Source: Adiantum capillus-veneris
Taxonomy: Eukaryota > Streptophyta > Polypodiopsida > Polypodiales > Pteridaceae
Assembly (NCBI GenBank): GCA_014529385.2
Contig: CM043967.1
Coordinates: 9,253,501 to 9,311,500, forward strand
Length of the DNA: 58,000 bases
Direction: 5' to 3'
Shown here: positions 11,254 through 21,521 of the stretch, piece by piece
Numbering within the stretch: position 1 is the stretch's first letter
How the letters are laid out: each line of letters starts with the position of its first letter
Position numbers and translations under genes: made by a program
The notes under the pieces: generated by a model
The model's database searches: none
Told to the model about the DNA's origin: nothing
Seen by the model: only the letters and a program-made list of their open reading frames with translations

Positions 11254-11970
11254 GACACCCCCGTAAGCTGAAGCTTACACGATACAGCACGGATGGAATC
11301 TAATGGAAAAATAGTGTAGGTCTTATTTCCAAACTTTATGGTTTGGGGCAGTGTCTAAACGCTTACAAATGCACGTCTTCATTTTCTTTTGGTAACTTCG
11401 TTAGGGGCCTCAACTTCTATGCTTTAATTTCCTTGCTCTTGGAATCTAGAGGATTCTGGTGATGATGCACAGGTGGGGTGCACATGGTTTGATCCGTGTT
11501 AGGTGCATATACATCATGGAAGCACATTTTGGGTACATGCATGATGATATCGGTGCTTCGGTTTTGGGGTGGTCTTACCAAAGTACATTGGCAATGTCTA
11601 AAATCCCTTACAATCTGGAGAATAGGTATGACATGCATAGCATAAATGGTTGCACTCTGTAGGAGCTTTAATGACTCAAGTTTTGCATACATCACAATTA
11701 TTAACAATGCTCAAATGCTTGAATGCTTGAATGCTTGAAAGATGTGGCCGTGTTGCTACCTTGAATGTGCTTTGGGTGTCCTTTTGATACTCATGCTTGA
11801 ATGCTTTGAGATTGTTTTGAAGTTCAAAACACTCGAATGCTTGGATTCGAGAGTCTACTACTCTTTGCCAAGGAAACAAGGGCTTAGTACTAACATGGAG
11901 CAAGAGTCGTGAGAATGTACATGTGGACTTGTATGAGCAACTGAGTTTAGTATTGGGCTACCGTGGGAAC
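11254..11970. other. No gene recognised; short AATGCTTGA-type repeats
   Basis: Near 11706-11740 and 11795-11845 the motif AATGCTTGA recurs several times. Otherwise there is nothing assignable. This stretch ends where the truncated 5' LTR of element F begins, so a rearrangement breakpoint is likely at about 11970. Confidence 0.4.
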
Positions 11971-12523
11971 AACGCCAGCAAGAGAAGACTTTGCCGCCAG
12001 AAGACGCGAGAGATCGCGAGACTACGAAGCACGGAAGTCGCTTTTCCCGCGCAAGAGCGACAGGTATCTATTGTGGATTCGCCATACGAATTGTTGTCAC
12101 GTGTTTGTGTGTGTGTTTGTAGGTACTTCATTGCGAAGGAGAAGCGAGAAGGCTTCGGCCTACGCTTGGGAATTCCGAGAACGGAATTCGGAAATTGTCT
12201 GTGGAGTCTCGGCTCCGAGTACAAACGCAAAAAGGATTGAGAGCTCGTCTCTCGGATTTCCCTTTCGGGAAGGAACGACCATCGAGTCAGAGATTTAGGA
12301 CGGAGGGGTTTTCTCCGGTTCTTGTGCTTGTAAAAAGATTCTCCCTAATAAAGGATTCTCTTTAGGGGGGGGGACCAGCCCATCTTCTGATCCCCAATAC
12401 TGTGTCGATCTTCTCACTCTTCTCTCTATCTATTTCTCTCTATATCCTCTGGCTTCAGTAATAAGTGATAAATCCTATTTATCCGAACGTATTTTATATT
12501 GTTATGCGCTCCCGTTTGTGACA
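11971..12523 (+). repeat. 5' LTR of element F (5'-truncated)
   Basis: Matches 16461-16988 nearly base for base from AACGCCAG to CTCCCGTTTGTGACA, apart from an extra block near 12000-12020 and a few extra bases near 12042. Sequence before 11971 has no counterpart in the other LTR. Confidence 0.8.
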
Positions 12524-12524
12524 G

Positions 12525-12536
12525 TGGTATCAGAGC
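12525..12536 (+). promoter_or_regulatory. Primer-binding site of element F
   Basis: TGGTATCAGAGC, a perfect initiator-Met tRNA complement, lies one base after the LTR end TTTGTGACA. Confidence 0.9.
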
Positions 12537-12729
12537 ATGGTCTCCTCTCTTTCTCTATAAAGGAGGACGACTCTGGGAAGATACGGGAAGAAGCCATGAC
12601 AAGCCAAGAGAGAAGTAAGCAAGCGGAAACCTAAGTCTTGTAGGAAAAAGCTCGCAGAGTTGGAAAAAATTTTCCTCTCTGCAAGAAGTCGACACAAGAC
12701 TTGGGATTCTCTGAGAAGGCGACAAGAGC

Positions 12730-13130
12730 ATGATGCTCAAGAACCTAGAGAATCCAAGGAGCGGAATGCTCAAGATCCTTCAGAATCCAGAAAATATCCA
12801 TGAACATCAATCCAGAACCATAGCCAAGAAATCCCGTCATTCCGGGAAGGATATGAAGAAGGTCTTTAGACCTCAGAACACTCCGGTCAAGTTTGATACT
12901 TTTGACGGAAGAGAATGTCCCGAAAGCTACGGTTTTCATTCGACAGTATGAAGTTGCCTTTGCAAACGGCAATTTCTGAGAAGCGTCGAAGATGAAGCAT
13001 GTGACCAAACACCTCAAGGGGATTGCAAGTACTTGGTGGTATACCAAAGCTATGCAAGGAATTTACAACAAGACTTGGATTCAATTCAAGGCTGAATTTT
13101 CCGACAATTTTTTTATTTTATTTTTTTCCC
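12730..13130 (+). pseudogene. Element F gag (capsid) pseudogene
   Basis: In successive frames the retrotransposon capsid pattern is visible: TPVKFDTFDGRE, then an arm resembling QYEVAFANG, then VTKHLKGIASTWWYTKAMQ with the conserved TWW, then WIQFKAEFSDNF. The frame shifts near 12940 and 12980, and the capsid is followed by a T-rich stretch and stops. No zinc knuckle or protease could be traced downstream. The same capsid layout occurs in elements A and C. Confidence 0.65.
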
Positions 13131-15528
13131 CCCTCTACGCTTCGAGGAAGGCATTCAAGAAGATTGGGATTGGTTTGCCCAAAGGAACACGAGCGAGTCA
13201 CAGCAAGTAGTGGTTCACTCTTGCCAAGGTAGCTCCATTCTTGATCCTCTCTAAGGAAGGAAAGATGAACAAATTTAACGAAGGACTTTTGCCCGAATTT
13301 TGTAAACCCATCTGCAAGATACTTTGCAGCAGATGGTGGAGTCAGCAATAAAAGCTGAAAGTGTACACCTTGATGTACATAGAATACAATCCCCGCAGTG
13401 GGACGAGAACCATTGAACAAAGAAACAACGAATTTTTGTTACCTCTCCTCGAAGGATACATTGCTATCCAGAGAAAGTTTGGAGTAAGGGAATTTAATCT
13501 AACTCCTGAGTTTTTGACCATCAAACTTTAAGTGAGAGGGCAGGTCTTTGATCAAAGTTAAATCTTTGAGGAACTCATAAAATGCGTATTGCTTTTATGC
13601 ACGAGATATGCATGTGTCTAACCAGGACAATCACTCTCGAGTATTTATGGAGTAGGATCGATTTGAAACATTGTTTTTTGAGATGAATTGGTTTGCTCAA
13701 CCATCCGGAAGGTCAACTATTGATCTCGTATCCGATAGTTCACCAACAAATTACCTGCTATTGCGGGTAGGACGGCAGAAAGGAAGGAACCATTCCGAGC
13801 TTTCAACCAAGAAAAGCTTTCACTAAGCTTATGAACCAACACCCCCTACCAGGTCAGGGAAGACATGGTAGTGCTTTTCGCACAAGTGAAGGAATACTCT
13901 CTTTACGAGGGAAGGAACAAGCGACGACTATGGCCTGTGCTCGAGGAATCCAAGGATTGAAATCCTAGTTTATTTGATGAGCGGGTTTTGCTCTAAGATC
14001 GAGCCAAGGGATCGTCAGGTTGAGCATCTTTGCTCTAAGGATCTTACGAAGGGAAGGAAATTTCCCAGGTTCACCGAAACTCTAACACAGCTTAAGAATT
14101 ATGTACACCTTTGAGTACATGGATAACACACGGAGATGCAGACTTATGCCAAGGAACTGGATGAGAGTTTGTTATACTCTCTTGAGCGCCTTTTTGCGCG
14201 CAAGAATATTCCGACATGAGAATCTCTATTTGAGATGTGTTCGGTAGAAGGAATTTGAGTTTCTCTACGGAGAAGAGGTTTTGTGATGGTCGTTGATCAT
14301 TGAGTACGCTATGTGCCTTTACCATTACAGTAGCAACTTTTGGTTGCGGTATATGTTTCTCCATGAGGAGGTCAAGTAGCATTTACACGTTGCTGGAATA
14401 AATTCGAACTATTATTTCGTAAGAATATAGTTCAACCGTTTCAAAATGGTAAGAATTACATATGGGAGAATATCCCTGGGAATCAAAGAGGGTTCGCTCT
14501 ATTGTGAACCGGGTTTGAACGTACGTTCAGAAAATGCTATGGGTAGAATCCTATCTGCCTGAGATTTTGCAAGGCGTCATTGATGCTCGCAAGGTGAATC
14601 ATTTTTTATGATTGTGTAAGGAAGAGACGCTAATGGGCGTCGAGAAAACACTTCTGGTGGTAATAACTCGCAGCAGGAAAAAGATTGGAAGGAAGTGCCG
14701 CCGTGCACAAAGAATCTTCGGATTGGAACCGTCCCCCTACGTTGAGCGACGGCCCGGAACACAGAACCTTCTTTAATGTCATCGCAAAGTCTCTTTGTGA
14801 AAGAAAGACATCGAGCTTAATGCTCTATGACTTGGGCATTCCCTATGTGGGAGGACACAAGAGGTTTAATACCCTCTGGACTAACAACGCAGGATTATGC
14901 GCAAGGACATACCTAGATTGATTTCTAGGAAGATTATTCTTCTCGAATTTGAGAAGACGGAATCAAGTTAACAGAATCTTCGATAAGGAGACTTTGGATC
15001 AGAACAATTTGCCTACCCAAAGCAAAGGCTCCGGAATAAGAACTTACTTTGGTAAGATGGCACACTTTGTCTGCCACAGGAAGATTCACATGAGCTTAAT
15101 GCTCTCGACATGCCCTATGCGGGAGGACACAAGAGGTTTAATATCCTCAAGACTAATAGCGCAAGGTTATGCGCAAGGACATAGACCTAGATTGATTTCT
15201 AGGAGGATTATTCTTCTCGAAATTGAGAAGGTGGAATTGAGTTAACAGATTCTTGGATGAAGAAACTTCCAATCTGTTGCAAAGACGCGAATGACGAGTT
15301 CTTACATGGCTCGTAAGTTTAATGAATGGTGAAGGATATCCTCGAGATACTAGAGAAGGACATGAACCGATAAGGTAAGTATTGAATTATTGAACGTTTG
15401 TTTAATTTAATTTCTAAGTTCTCTTTTGAGAAAGGACTAGCTCAACTCACCATTGAGCAAGATTTAAAATTTTCCAGCTTCTCCCGGGCAGTTCAGTTGG
15501 ACCTCTACAATTGAGGACAACTGTTTAT
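13131..15528 (+). other. Element F internal non-coding region
   Basis: About 2.4 kb without a supported gene. It contains a diverged tandem duplication (about 14711-14972 and 14973-15240) and nothing that resembles RT, RNase H or integrase. Confidence 0.5.
14711..15240 (+). repeat. Diverged tandem duplication in element F, period about 262 bp
   Basis: Both units start AGAATCTTCG and carry GAGCTTAATGCTC, GGGAGGACACAAGAGGTTTA, TTATGCGCAAGGACATA and TAGATTGATTTCTAGGA in the same order. Many substitutions separate them, so the event is old. Confidence 0.8.
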
Positions 15529-15540
15529 AAGTGAGAGGGA
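15529..15540 (+). promoter_or_regulatory. Candidate polypurine tract of element F
   Basis: AAGTGAGAGGGA directly before TGTTGC, which I take as the 3' LTR start. A similar AAGTGAGAGGG occurs twice inside the LTR, so the boundary is uncertain. Confidence 0.4.
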
Positions 15541-16988
15541 TGTTGCTAAATTGGCTTTATCAAACAGGAAAATAATTCAAAATGAATTATTGGATTTATA
15601 AGTGAGAGGGTTTTCTCGCTTGGAACACCAAGAAAATAATTCTAAATGAATTATTGGAATTTTAAGTGAGGGTTTTTCTCACTGGAGACATCCGAGCACA
15701 GAGTATGTAATGACGGGAGCACTATGAACGGGAATATCTGTAAGGCCACCAAGAATGGGTACTTCTGATGCGTCACATCGGATGGGTGACAGGGAGCATC
15801 AGGAAGAAGTATCCGACCATCCGGGAACGGACATCTCTGATGCGTCATAGGATGGGTGACATAGAGCATCGTGAAGGAGATTGTACCGTAAGTTCGGTAG
15901 GAAAGGTCTAGGTGATGGGTATTCCTGATGCGTCACAAGGTGGGTGACGGGTGCATCAAAAAGGAGATATCCATAGTCAAGAGGAAATCCGAACTGGAAA
16001 GAGGAATACGCGTAAAGACGCAAGCACAAGAATAAAGATGGGTTCTGAGAAGCTTTTCTTAAAAAGCGAAAAAATTGAACGAGTTTTTCGGGAAGAGCAA
16101 ACGCTTTCCCGCGAGGAATCTATGTTTGCATTGCATTTGTGCATGTGGTTGCATCCAGGGACGAATGGAAGTGCTGTGAAAGCATTGTTTTTAACTTATA
16201 AGGTTTTATTGAGTTTTTGGGCAGATTCAGACTATTTTTAAAATACGCCGACCGTCCATTTAATAAGTGGGCAGCCATCCGATAAATAAAGCAACAGATC
16301 AGCCAGCCTTTTCTCTTTCTCTTTTTCTGGCAGAACAACGAAAAATAAAAAATAAAAAATAAATTAAAAAAAACGGCCGCAATCTCTACGCGAGCAGCTA
16401 TTCGTGCCGTGGCGAAGGAGCTATAAAAGCACCACATGCCCTCACTGAGAGGAGGTTACCAACGCCAGTAAGAGAAGACTCTGCCACCAGACTACGAAGC
16501 ACGGAAGTCGCCCGCGCAAGAGCGACAGGTATCTATTGTGGATTCGCCATACAAATTGTTGTCGTGTGTTTGCGTGTGCGTTTGTAGGTACTTCATTGCG
16601 AAGGAGAAGCGAGAAGGCTTTGGCCTACGCTTGGGAATTCCGGGAATGGAATTCGGAAATTGTCTGTGGAGTCTCGGCTCCGAGTACAAACGGAAAAAGG
16701 ATTGAGAGCTCGTCTCTCGGATTTCCCTTTCGGGAAGGAACGACCACCGAGTCAGAGATTTAGAACGGAGGGGTTTTCTCCGGTTCTTGTGCTTGTAAAA
16801 AGATTCTCTCTAATAAAGGATTCCCTTTAAGGGGGGGAACCAGCCCATCTTCTGGTCCCCAATACTGTGTCGATCTTCTCACTCTTCTCTCTATCTATTT
16901 CTCTCTATATCCTCTAGCTTCAGTAATAAGTGATAAATCCTATTTATCCGAACGTATTTTATATTGTTATGCGCTCCCGTTTGTGACA
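15541..16988 (+). repeat. 3' LTR of element F (start tentative)
   Basis: The end (16461-16988) is fixed by similarity to the 5' LTR. The start at 15541 is inferred from TG after a purine-rich run. The U3 part holds two 64-bp repeats built on AATAATTC...GAATTATT (15571 and 15635) and three inverted-repeat units GATGC-GTCAC...GTGAC...GCATC (15767-15800, 15839-15870, 15927-15957). A TATAAAA box is at 16422-16428. Repeated dyads upstream of a TATA box fit an LTR enhancer, which is inference. Confidence 0.6.
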
Positions 16989-17462
16989 CCGGGAGGCTTT
17001 GGAGAAATCTCAGGAAAGACAAAAAAAGGCAGCAGATCGACATCGTCACGATTTGAAATTAAAGGAGAACGATTGGGTGCTCTTACGTTTTGAGAAGGAA
17101 CACCTGAGAAAGAAAAAGGGAAAGGAGCGACTTTTTCCAAAGCTTAGCATGAGATACTATGGACCTTTCCAGATTTCCTAAAAGATAAATAATGTCTCCT
17201 TTAAATTGAAGCTGTCCAATAGTTGGAGGATTCACATTGCTTTTCATGTGAGTCTCCTGAAGCCTTTTAAAGGTGATGTGCCCGATAATGGGGAGCCAGA
17301 TGAGCAACCCGAAGTGGAGGAAAATGAGGAGATACTCCTTCCAGAACAGATATTGGCACATAAAGATAGAAAGATAAAAGGTAAAGTGATAAGGCGGTTC
17401 TTGGTTAAATTCAAGAACTATCCCGCATTGGATGCGAAGTGGATGGAGGAGGAGAACCTAGC
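16989..17462 (+). pseudogene. Element E integrase C-terminus with chromodomain-like tail
   Basis: The frame reads the RQKKAADRHRH linker, then NDWVLLRFEKEHLRKKKGKE, the LSMRYYGPFQI GPY/F-type region, a stop (17179-17181), IAFHVSLLKPFKGDVPD, an acidic spacer and RRFLVKFKNYPALDAKWMEE. The last segment resembles the chromodomain tail that targets chromoviruses to marked chromatin. The frame is cut by element C right after the codons for ENL. Confidence 0.85.
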
Positions 17463-17736
17463 TGTCACAAAGTGATGACGTGGCTGCCCGCTATACACAC
17501 ACACCCTCTGTTGAAAACCCTGATTGTTGGAAACCCTAACCCTAATTGCTGGAAACCCTAACCCTAACTGCAGGAAAAATCCTAACCCTAATTGCTGACG
17601 TGGTAGGGCTGACACATGGCAACTGTACGGACACCTCTGTGATTTGTGGCAGAATTTCCGAAAGCAGTTCTGGCGGCAGTTTTTGGGCGTTGCTTTTTCC
17701 ACGCAATTTGAGAGAGAGAGAAAGCCTCTTTGCTTT

Positions 17737-17785
<49 letters not shown>

Positions 17786-18159
17786 CTTTGCTTTATTTTA
17801 TTAAGCACGAGAGGGAGAGAAAGAAAAGGAAAGCTTCTGCTTTATTTTTAAAGGGCTTTTGATTTTCAGCTTTTGGGCTCTGCTTTTGGCATCCCTTGTA
17901 ACTTTAAATATGTGAGCAGGCCTCTCACAACTCAGAGCATTTGGACGCAGATGAGCGCCTGCCCGCACTCTTGTACTTTGAACACGGATTAATACAAAAA
18001 GAAATACCGAAAGGGGCGCCAGTCTTTGGGGCCAATATCTCTAGGCACAGAACTCTGTAAGACCAGTGTCGAATAAATTGTGAACTGTGAACTGGTTTGA
18101 AGTGGTTATTTGGTGCTGTCGCGGTAGATTCTTGACTTGGAGTGTCCAAGTCTGTTAAA
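17463..18159 (+). repeat. 5' LTR of element C
   Basis: 697 bp, TGTCACAAAG...GTCTGTTAAA (the last CA has mutated to AA; the 3' LTR ends GTTACA). It contains four AAACCCTAACCCTAA-like units (17513-17594), a GA microsatellite (17740-17783) and the conserved R block (17998-18020). Confidence 0.9.
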
Positions 18160-18160
18160 G

Positions 18161-18172
18161 TGGTATAAGAGC
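18161..18172 (+). promoter_or_regulatory. Primer-binding site of element C
   Basis: TGGTATAAGAGC, one base after the LTR, differs by one base from the initiator-Met tRNA complement. Confidence 0.85.
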
Positions 18173-18189
18173 ACGGCCGATTTCTCTTC

Positions 18190-20196
18190 TACGAGAAATC
18201 CGATCCCAAATTTTTTCCCGCGGCACCTATGGCTTCAGGGCAAGGATCAATCGACTCCCTCTGCATCCGGAGATGTGGAAAGGGATCATAACGAAGATTC
18301 CAGCAAGGAGTATGGCCCGCCTTGGCCTACTCAGGCGGAGCGTCGAGAGATGGAGCGTCGTCAATTGATCGGCGATGAAACAAAGATGATGCTCAATTTT
18401 GCGAAGGACCCAAAATTTGCAAAATATATGAGCGAGACTTCTTTCCAAGAGGTGCACGCGCAGTGGCAGAAAACCACACCACCACCCCCAAAACCCGCTC
18501 TCAAGAAACCTTCTCTCACAAGAAATATACAAAGAAGGAATTAGAAGAGGTGGTTGATGCACGAATTGCTCAGCTTTTTGATGCGCAAAACAAAGCTAAA
18601 AAGCACGGCAAAAAGCAGAAGAAAGACACTGACTTCCCAGATTATTTGGGTCGTCAATTGACATTTGAAAAGGCAAAGAAACAGAAGAAGCGTGTTTGAT
18701 TTGAAGGAGTACCCAGTTCTCCTTCTTCTTCTTCTTCTGATAGTTCTACTAGCTCATCTGACTCGAGCGAAGAAGATCGAAAAGGCAAAAAGCAAAGCAA
18801 GAAGCAACGCTTCGGAAAGGGCAAGAAAAAGGCAAAGAAGTCTAAATCTCGCCCAGTGAGTGACAGTTCTACAGAGGACTCGTCTACAGACAGTTCAGAC
18901 TCTAATGACAGCAACTTTTATGCAAAGAAGAAGAATTTTTACAAAGCCAACCAGTACGACTTTCTCAAAGATAAAAGCAAGAAAGTTCGAGAGTTTAAAG
19001 AAGGTGGACATTCAATTAAATTTGACACGTTTTCGGGATATAGAGATGCTTCGAAGGCTTTGTCTTTTGTACAGCAGTTTGACATCGCTTTCGTGGAAGG
19101 ACGTTACTCAGATTCGGAGAGTTGCCTCTTACTTTAAGGGGAATGCTCGAACTTGGTGGTCCACGCTTCTATTAAGCAAGACTGCACCAGTTAAATGGCT
19201 GAAATTCAAGAGGCTTTTCATTTCTTCTTGGTTGACTTGAGAGTATGAACGTGATATGCGAACTGCTTGGAACCATCTTCGAATGACCAAGAAAGATATA
19301 GTGGACGCTTATTGCGAGAGATTCTGGAGCTCTTTTCTACCCGCCTCTTCATTCAAGAAGATCTCGTTCAAGGAACAAAATTGAGCGGTTTACCTTGGGT
19401 CTACCTACAAAGATCCGAGATCACTGCTTGGAACAGAAGTCAACTTCTATTCAAGAGTTGACGAGTCATGCGAAACAGGGTTTTGCCATTCACTCTGGCA
19501 ATCTGACTTACCCCACCGATGAGATCATGACACAAAGAGCTGAACAGACTTCGACAAATGCAAGTAGAGAGAGAAAGAGCAACTCGGAAAAGAAAGATGC
19601 ACAACCCAAGCTTACTCCTCAAGAGAGATCTCGCTTCATCAAGGAGGGGAAGTGCTTTGGATGCGGTGAAACTGGACACATCTCCGCGAAGTGCCCTAAA
19701 AAGGCACAGAAAGAACAGAACGACAAGGACGACGAAAGGCCTGAGAGTTCGAGAGCAGCTGAGGAACGTGGAAGAAAAGGCAAGATGAAAACAGGATTGG
19801 TTCCAGATTGCGTGGGTACCGATCCCAGCACGGTGGACGAGAGTACAGAACTTTGCCGAGCTTGGGGCAAAGTGAAAGACCAAGAGGCCCTGATCTTCTT
19901 TGATGGAGGAGCCAAGGCCAACTTCATTTCACCAGAATTGGCGGCGCGGCTCGAGATCACTCCCGACCGGATGGTACCACTTGCAGAGGCAGTTCTAGCG
20001 GCACCCGGTAGGGACGTAGCCATTACACCTGTCATTGGCAAAATTCGGTTGCATTGTCAGGGGTATTTGGGGCACGAGGATTTTTACATAATGCCTTCAG
20101 AAGGTTGTGATGTCGTCTTGGGAATTCCCTGGTACCACAAGAACAACGCCATGGTCGACTATCGGGCGAGGAAAGCGACATTGACTACAGAGAAGG
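18190..20196 (+). pseudogene. Element C gag and protease (interrupted by element D)
   Basis: The N-terminal part is basic and Ser-rich (18700-18850: Ser tract, then a Lys-rich stretch). The capsid core is seen as IKFDTFSGYRDASKALSFVQQ, then VASYFKGNARTWWSTLLL and LPTKIRDHCLEQKS. A CCHC zinc knuckle CFGCGETGHISAKC is at 19653-19694. The aspartic protease follows with FFDGGAKANFISPEL, the triad being Asp-Gly-Gly at 19902-19910, and the flap/hydrophobic segment GCDVVLGIPWY. Stops or shifts fall at about 18697, 19136 and 19238. The frame ends in TTE-K where D is inserted. Confidence 0.85.
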
Positions 20197-20581
20197 TGTT
20201 ATGTCCCGCTCACAGGAGAGGGGATCTAGCCCAGATGCCGTCGGGATGGGCGTCCAGTGTCCGGGCGGACGTAGTGTAAACACGGCCAGTGTGGCTGGCC
20301 ATTATTATAGAAGGAAGGCCAAGGCCTCATTTGCAGGGATCGACCCCCACTGGCAGAGTGCCAATGGTTAGCCCGCGAGGCTAGGAGTGCACGAGGTCAC
20401 CTCGAGGAGGTGAGGCCGGGTGGTATGGGACGCCGGGTCTTACAGGTGCACGCCTACGTCCTCGGACGCTGGCCCCAGCACGTGGGAGCTGCCGGATGGT
20501 GGCTATGGTCGGATGGTGAGTCCGACGCATCTCTATAGACGGTCCGTGTAGCCGGGAGATCCACTCTCCTTGTTTGTTTCA
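20197..20581 (+). repeat. 5' LTR of element D
   Basis: TGTTATGTCC...TTGTTTCA. It carries a roughly 56-bp segment (about 20270-20325, with GGCCAGTGTGGCTGGCC) that is absent from the 3' LTR. Confidence 0.92.
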
Positions 20582-20593
20582 TGGTATCAGAGC
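20582..20593 (+). promoter_or_regulatory. Primer-binding site of element D
   Basis: TGGTATCAGAGC immediately follows the LTR end CA. It is a perfect initiator-Met tRNA complement. Confidence 0.92.
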
Positions 20594-20896
20594 CGGCTTG
20601 GCTGCACGAAGGACTGTGTGCACAATACAGACTGGTTTAAGTCGGATAGTCTTTATTTCATGCAATTTTTGATGAATTGGTTATTTAATTAATCGTTTTT
20701 CTTCTCATTAGTGTGGGTGCAGGTGAATTTTAATATGTTTTTTGGCTGTTTTTTGACAAAAATCAGAAATTTGACTGGTGGGATTACTGATTTTCGATGA
20801 AAAATCAGAGAGTTAAACATCGTGGCTGTCAAATTTTCAGAAAACTTATCAAATCCAGCATACTCTGACTCTCTATGTTTCTCTATGTGCAGTTGC

Positions 20897-20942
<46 letters not shown>

Positions 20943-21521
20943 CTCTCTCCTGTGAGCGAGGGGCTGCTCGTTCTTCTGTTGTGGAGGGAAGAGACAGAGA
21001 GACGGCGTGGGGATCCAGCTGACGTGGAGGGCAGAGACAACGTGGCTTTTCCCTTGAGTGCTTATTGTGTGTGTGGCACAAGTGTCCACAAGCCCCCCCA
21101 AATTGTACTTGCGCTCATCTTCTCGAGCCACGCGTCGGTAGCACTTGCAGCCCTTGCTGATTTTTTTTTAACGCTGCTAGCCTGAGCCTTGCGCTGTTAT
21201 AAAACAGCACGCTGACTTGTTTTTTTTTTAACTCTACTAAGTGGCCTTTTAAAAGCCAAAGTTTGAAACCTGTAAATTATTACAAAAATCACTTTACAGA
21301 GACTTCAAAACCTACAAAGAGCTTATTTCTCAAATCTCTTGCTTCTCTCTCGAGCTTCCTCTCTCCCACCTGCTCGCGCTCCCACACTCCCGCCATCACC
21401 TGCTCGCCTTTGGACGCTCACGCCGACGCGAAGAGCTCGTCGAAGTTCAACTTTTCGCGACCAAAAAGTGCAAGAAAGGCCCCGTTTCGCGTGAAATTTC
21501 CGGTTTTTCACACACTTTGCC
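20594..21521 (+). other. Element D leader, non-coding
   Basis: About 0.9 kb with a (GA)n microsatellite at 20901-20939 and no supported gene. Confidence 0.6.

Larger units (their letters stand above)
11971..16988 (+). mobile_element. Element F: LTR retrotransposon with gag remnant and no pol
   Basis: Two LTR copies (11971-12523 and about 15541-16988) in direct orientation flank about 3 kb. A perfect initiator-Met primer site follows the first LTR. The internal part holds a broken capsid gene and then long non-coding DNA with a 262-bp tandem duplication, but no RT, RNase H or integrase. This is a non-autonomous element or a large-scale deletion product. Its right edge abuts the pol remnant of element E (16989), so it probably inserted into E. 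The left LTR is truncated, so the target-site duplication cannot be confirmed. Confidence 0.7.

Noticed and set aside
11230-11260. Polypurine tract plus 3' LTR of a full minus-strand copia element
   Set aside because: The sequence outside the candidate LTR on its upstream side is not purine-rich, and no internal coding region follows, so a solo LTR fits better.
15767-15957. CRISPR-like or tandem array
   Set aside because: Only three diverged units with unequal spacing inside an LTR of a plant retrotransposon; better explained as U3 repeats.
17513-17594. Interstitial telomere or chromosome-end fusion
   Set aside because: The CCCTAACCCTAA units are short, interrupted, and present at the same place in both LTRs of C, so they belong to the LTR.
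18654-18914. Minus-strand Ser/Glu-rich frame over the C gag
   Set aside because: Antisense of the Ser/Lys-rich gag segment; no independent evidence.
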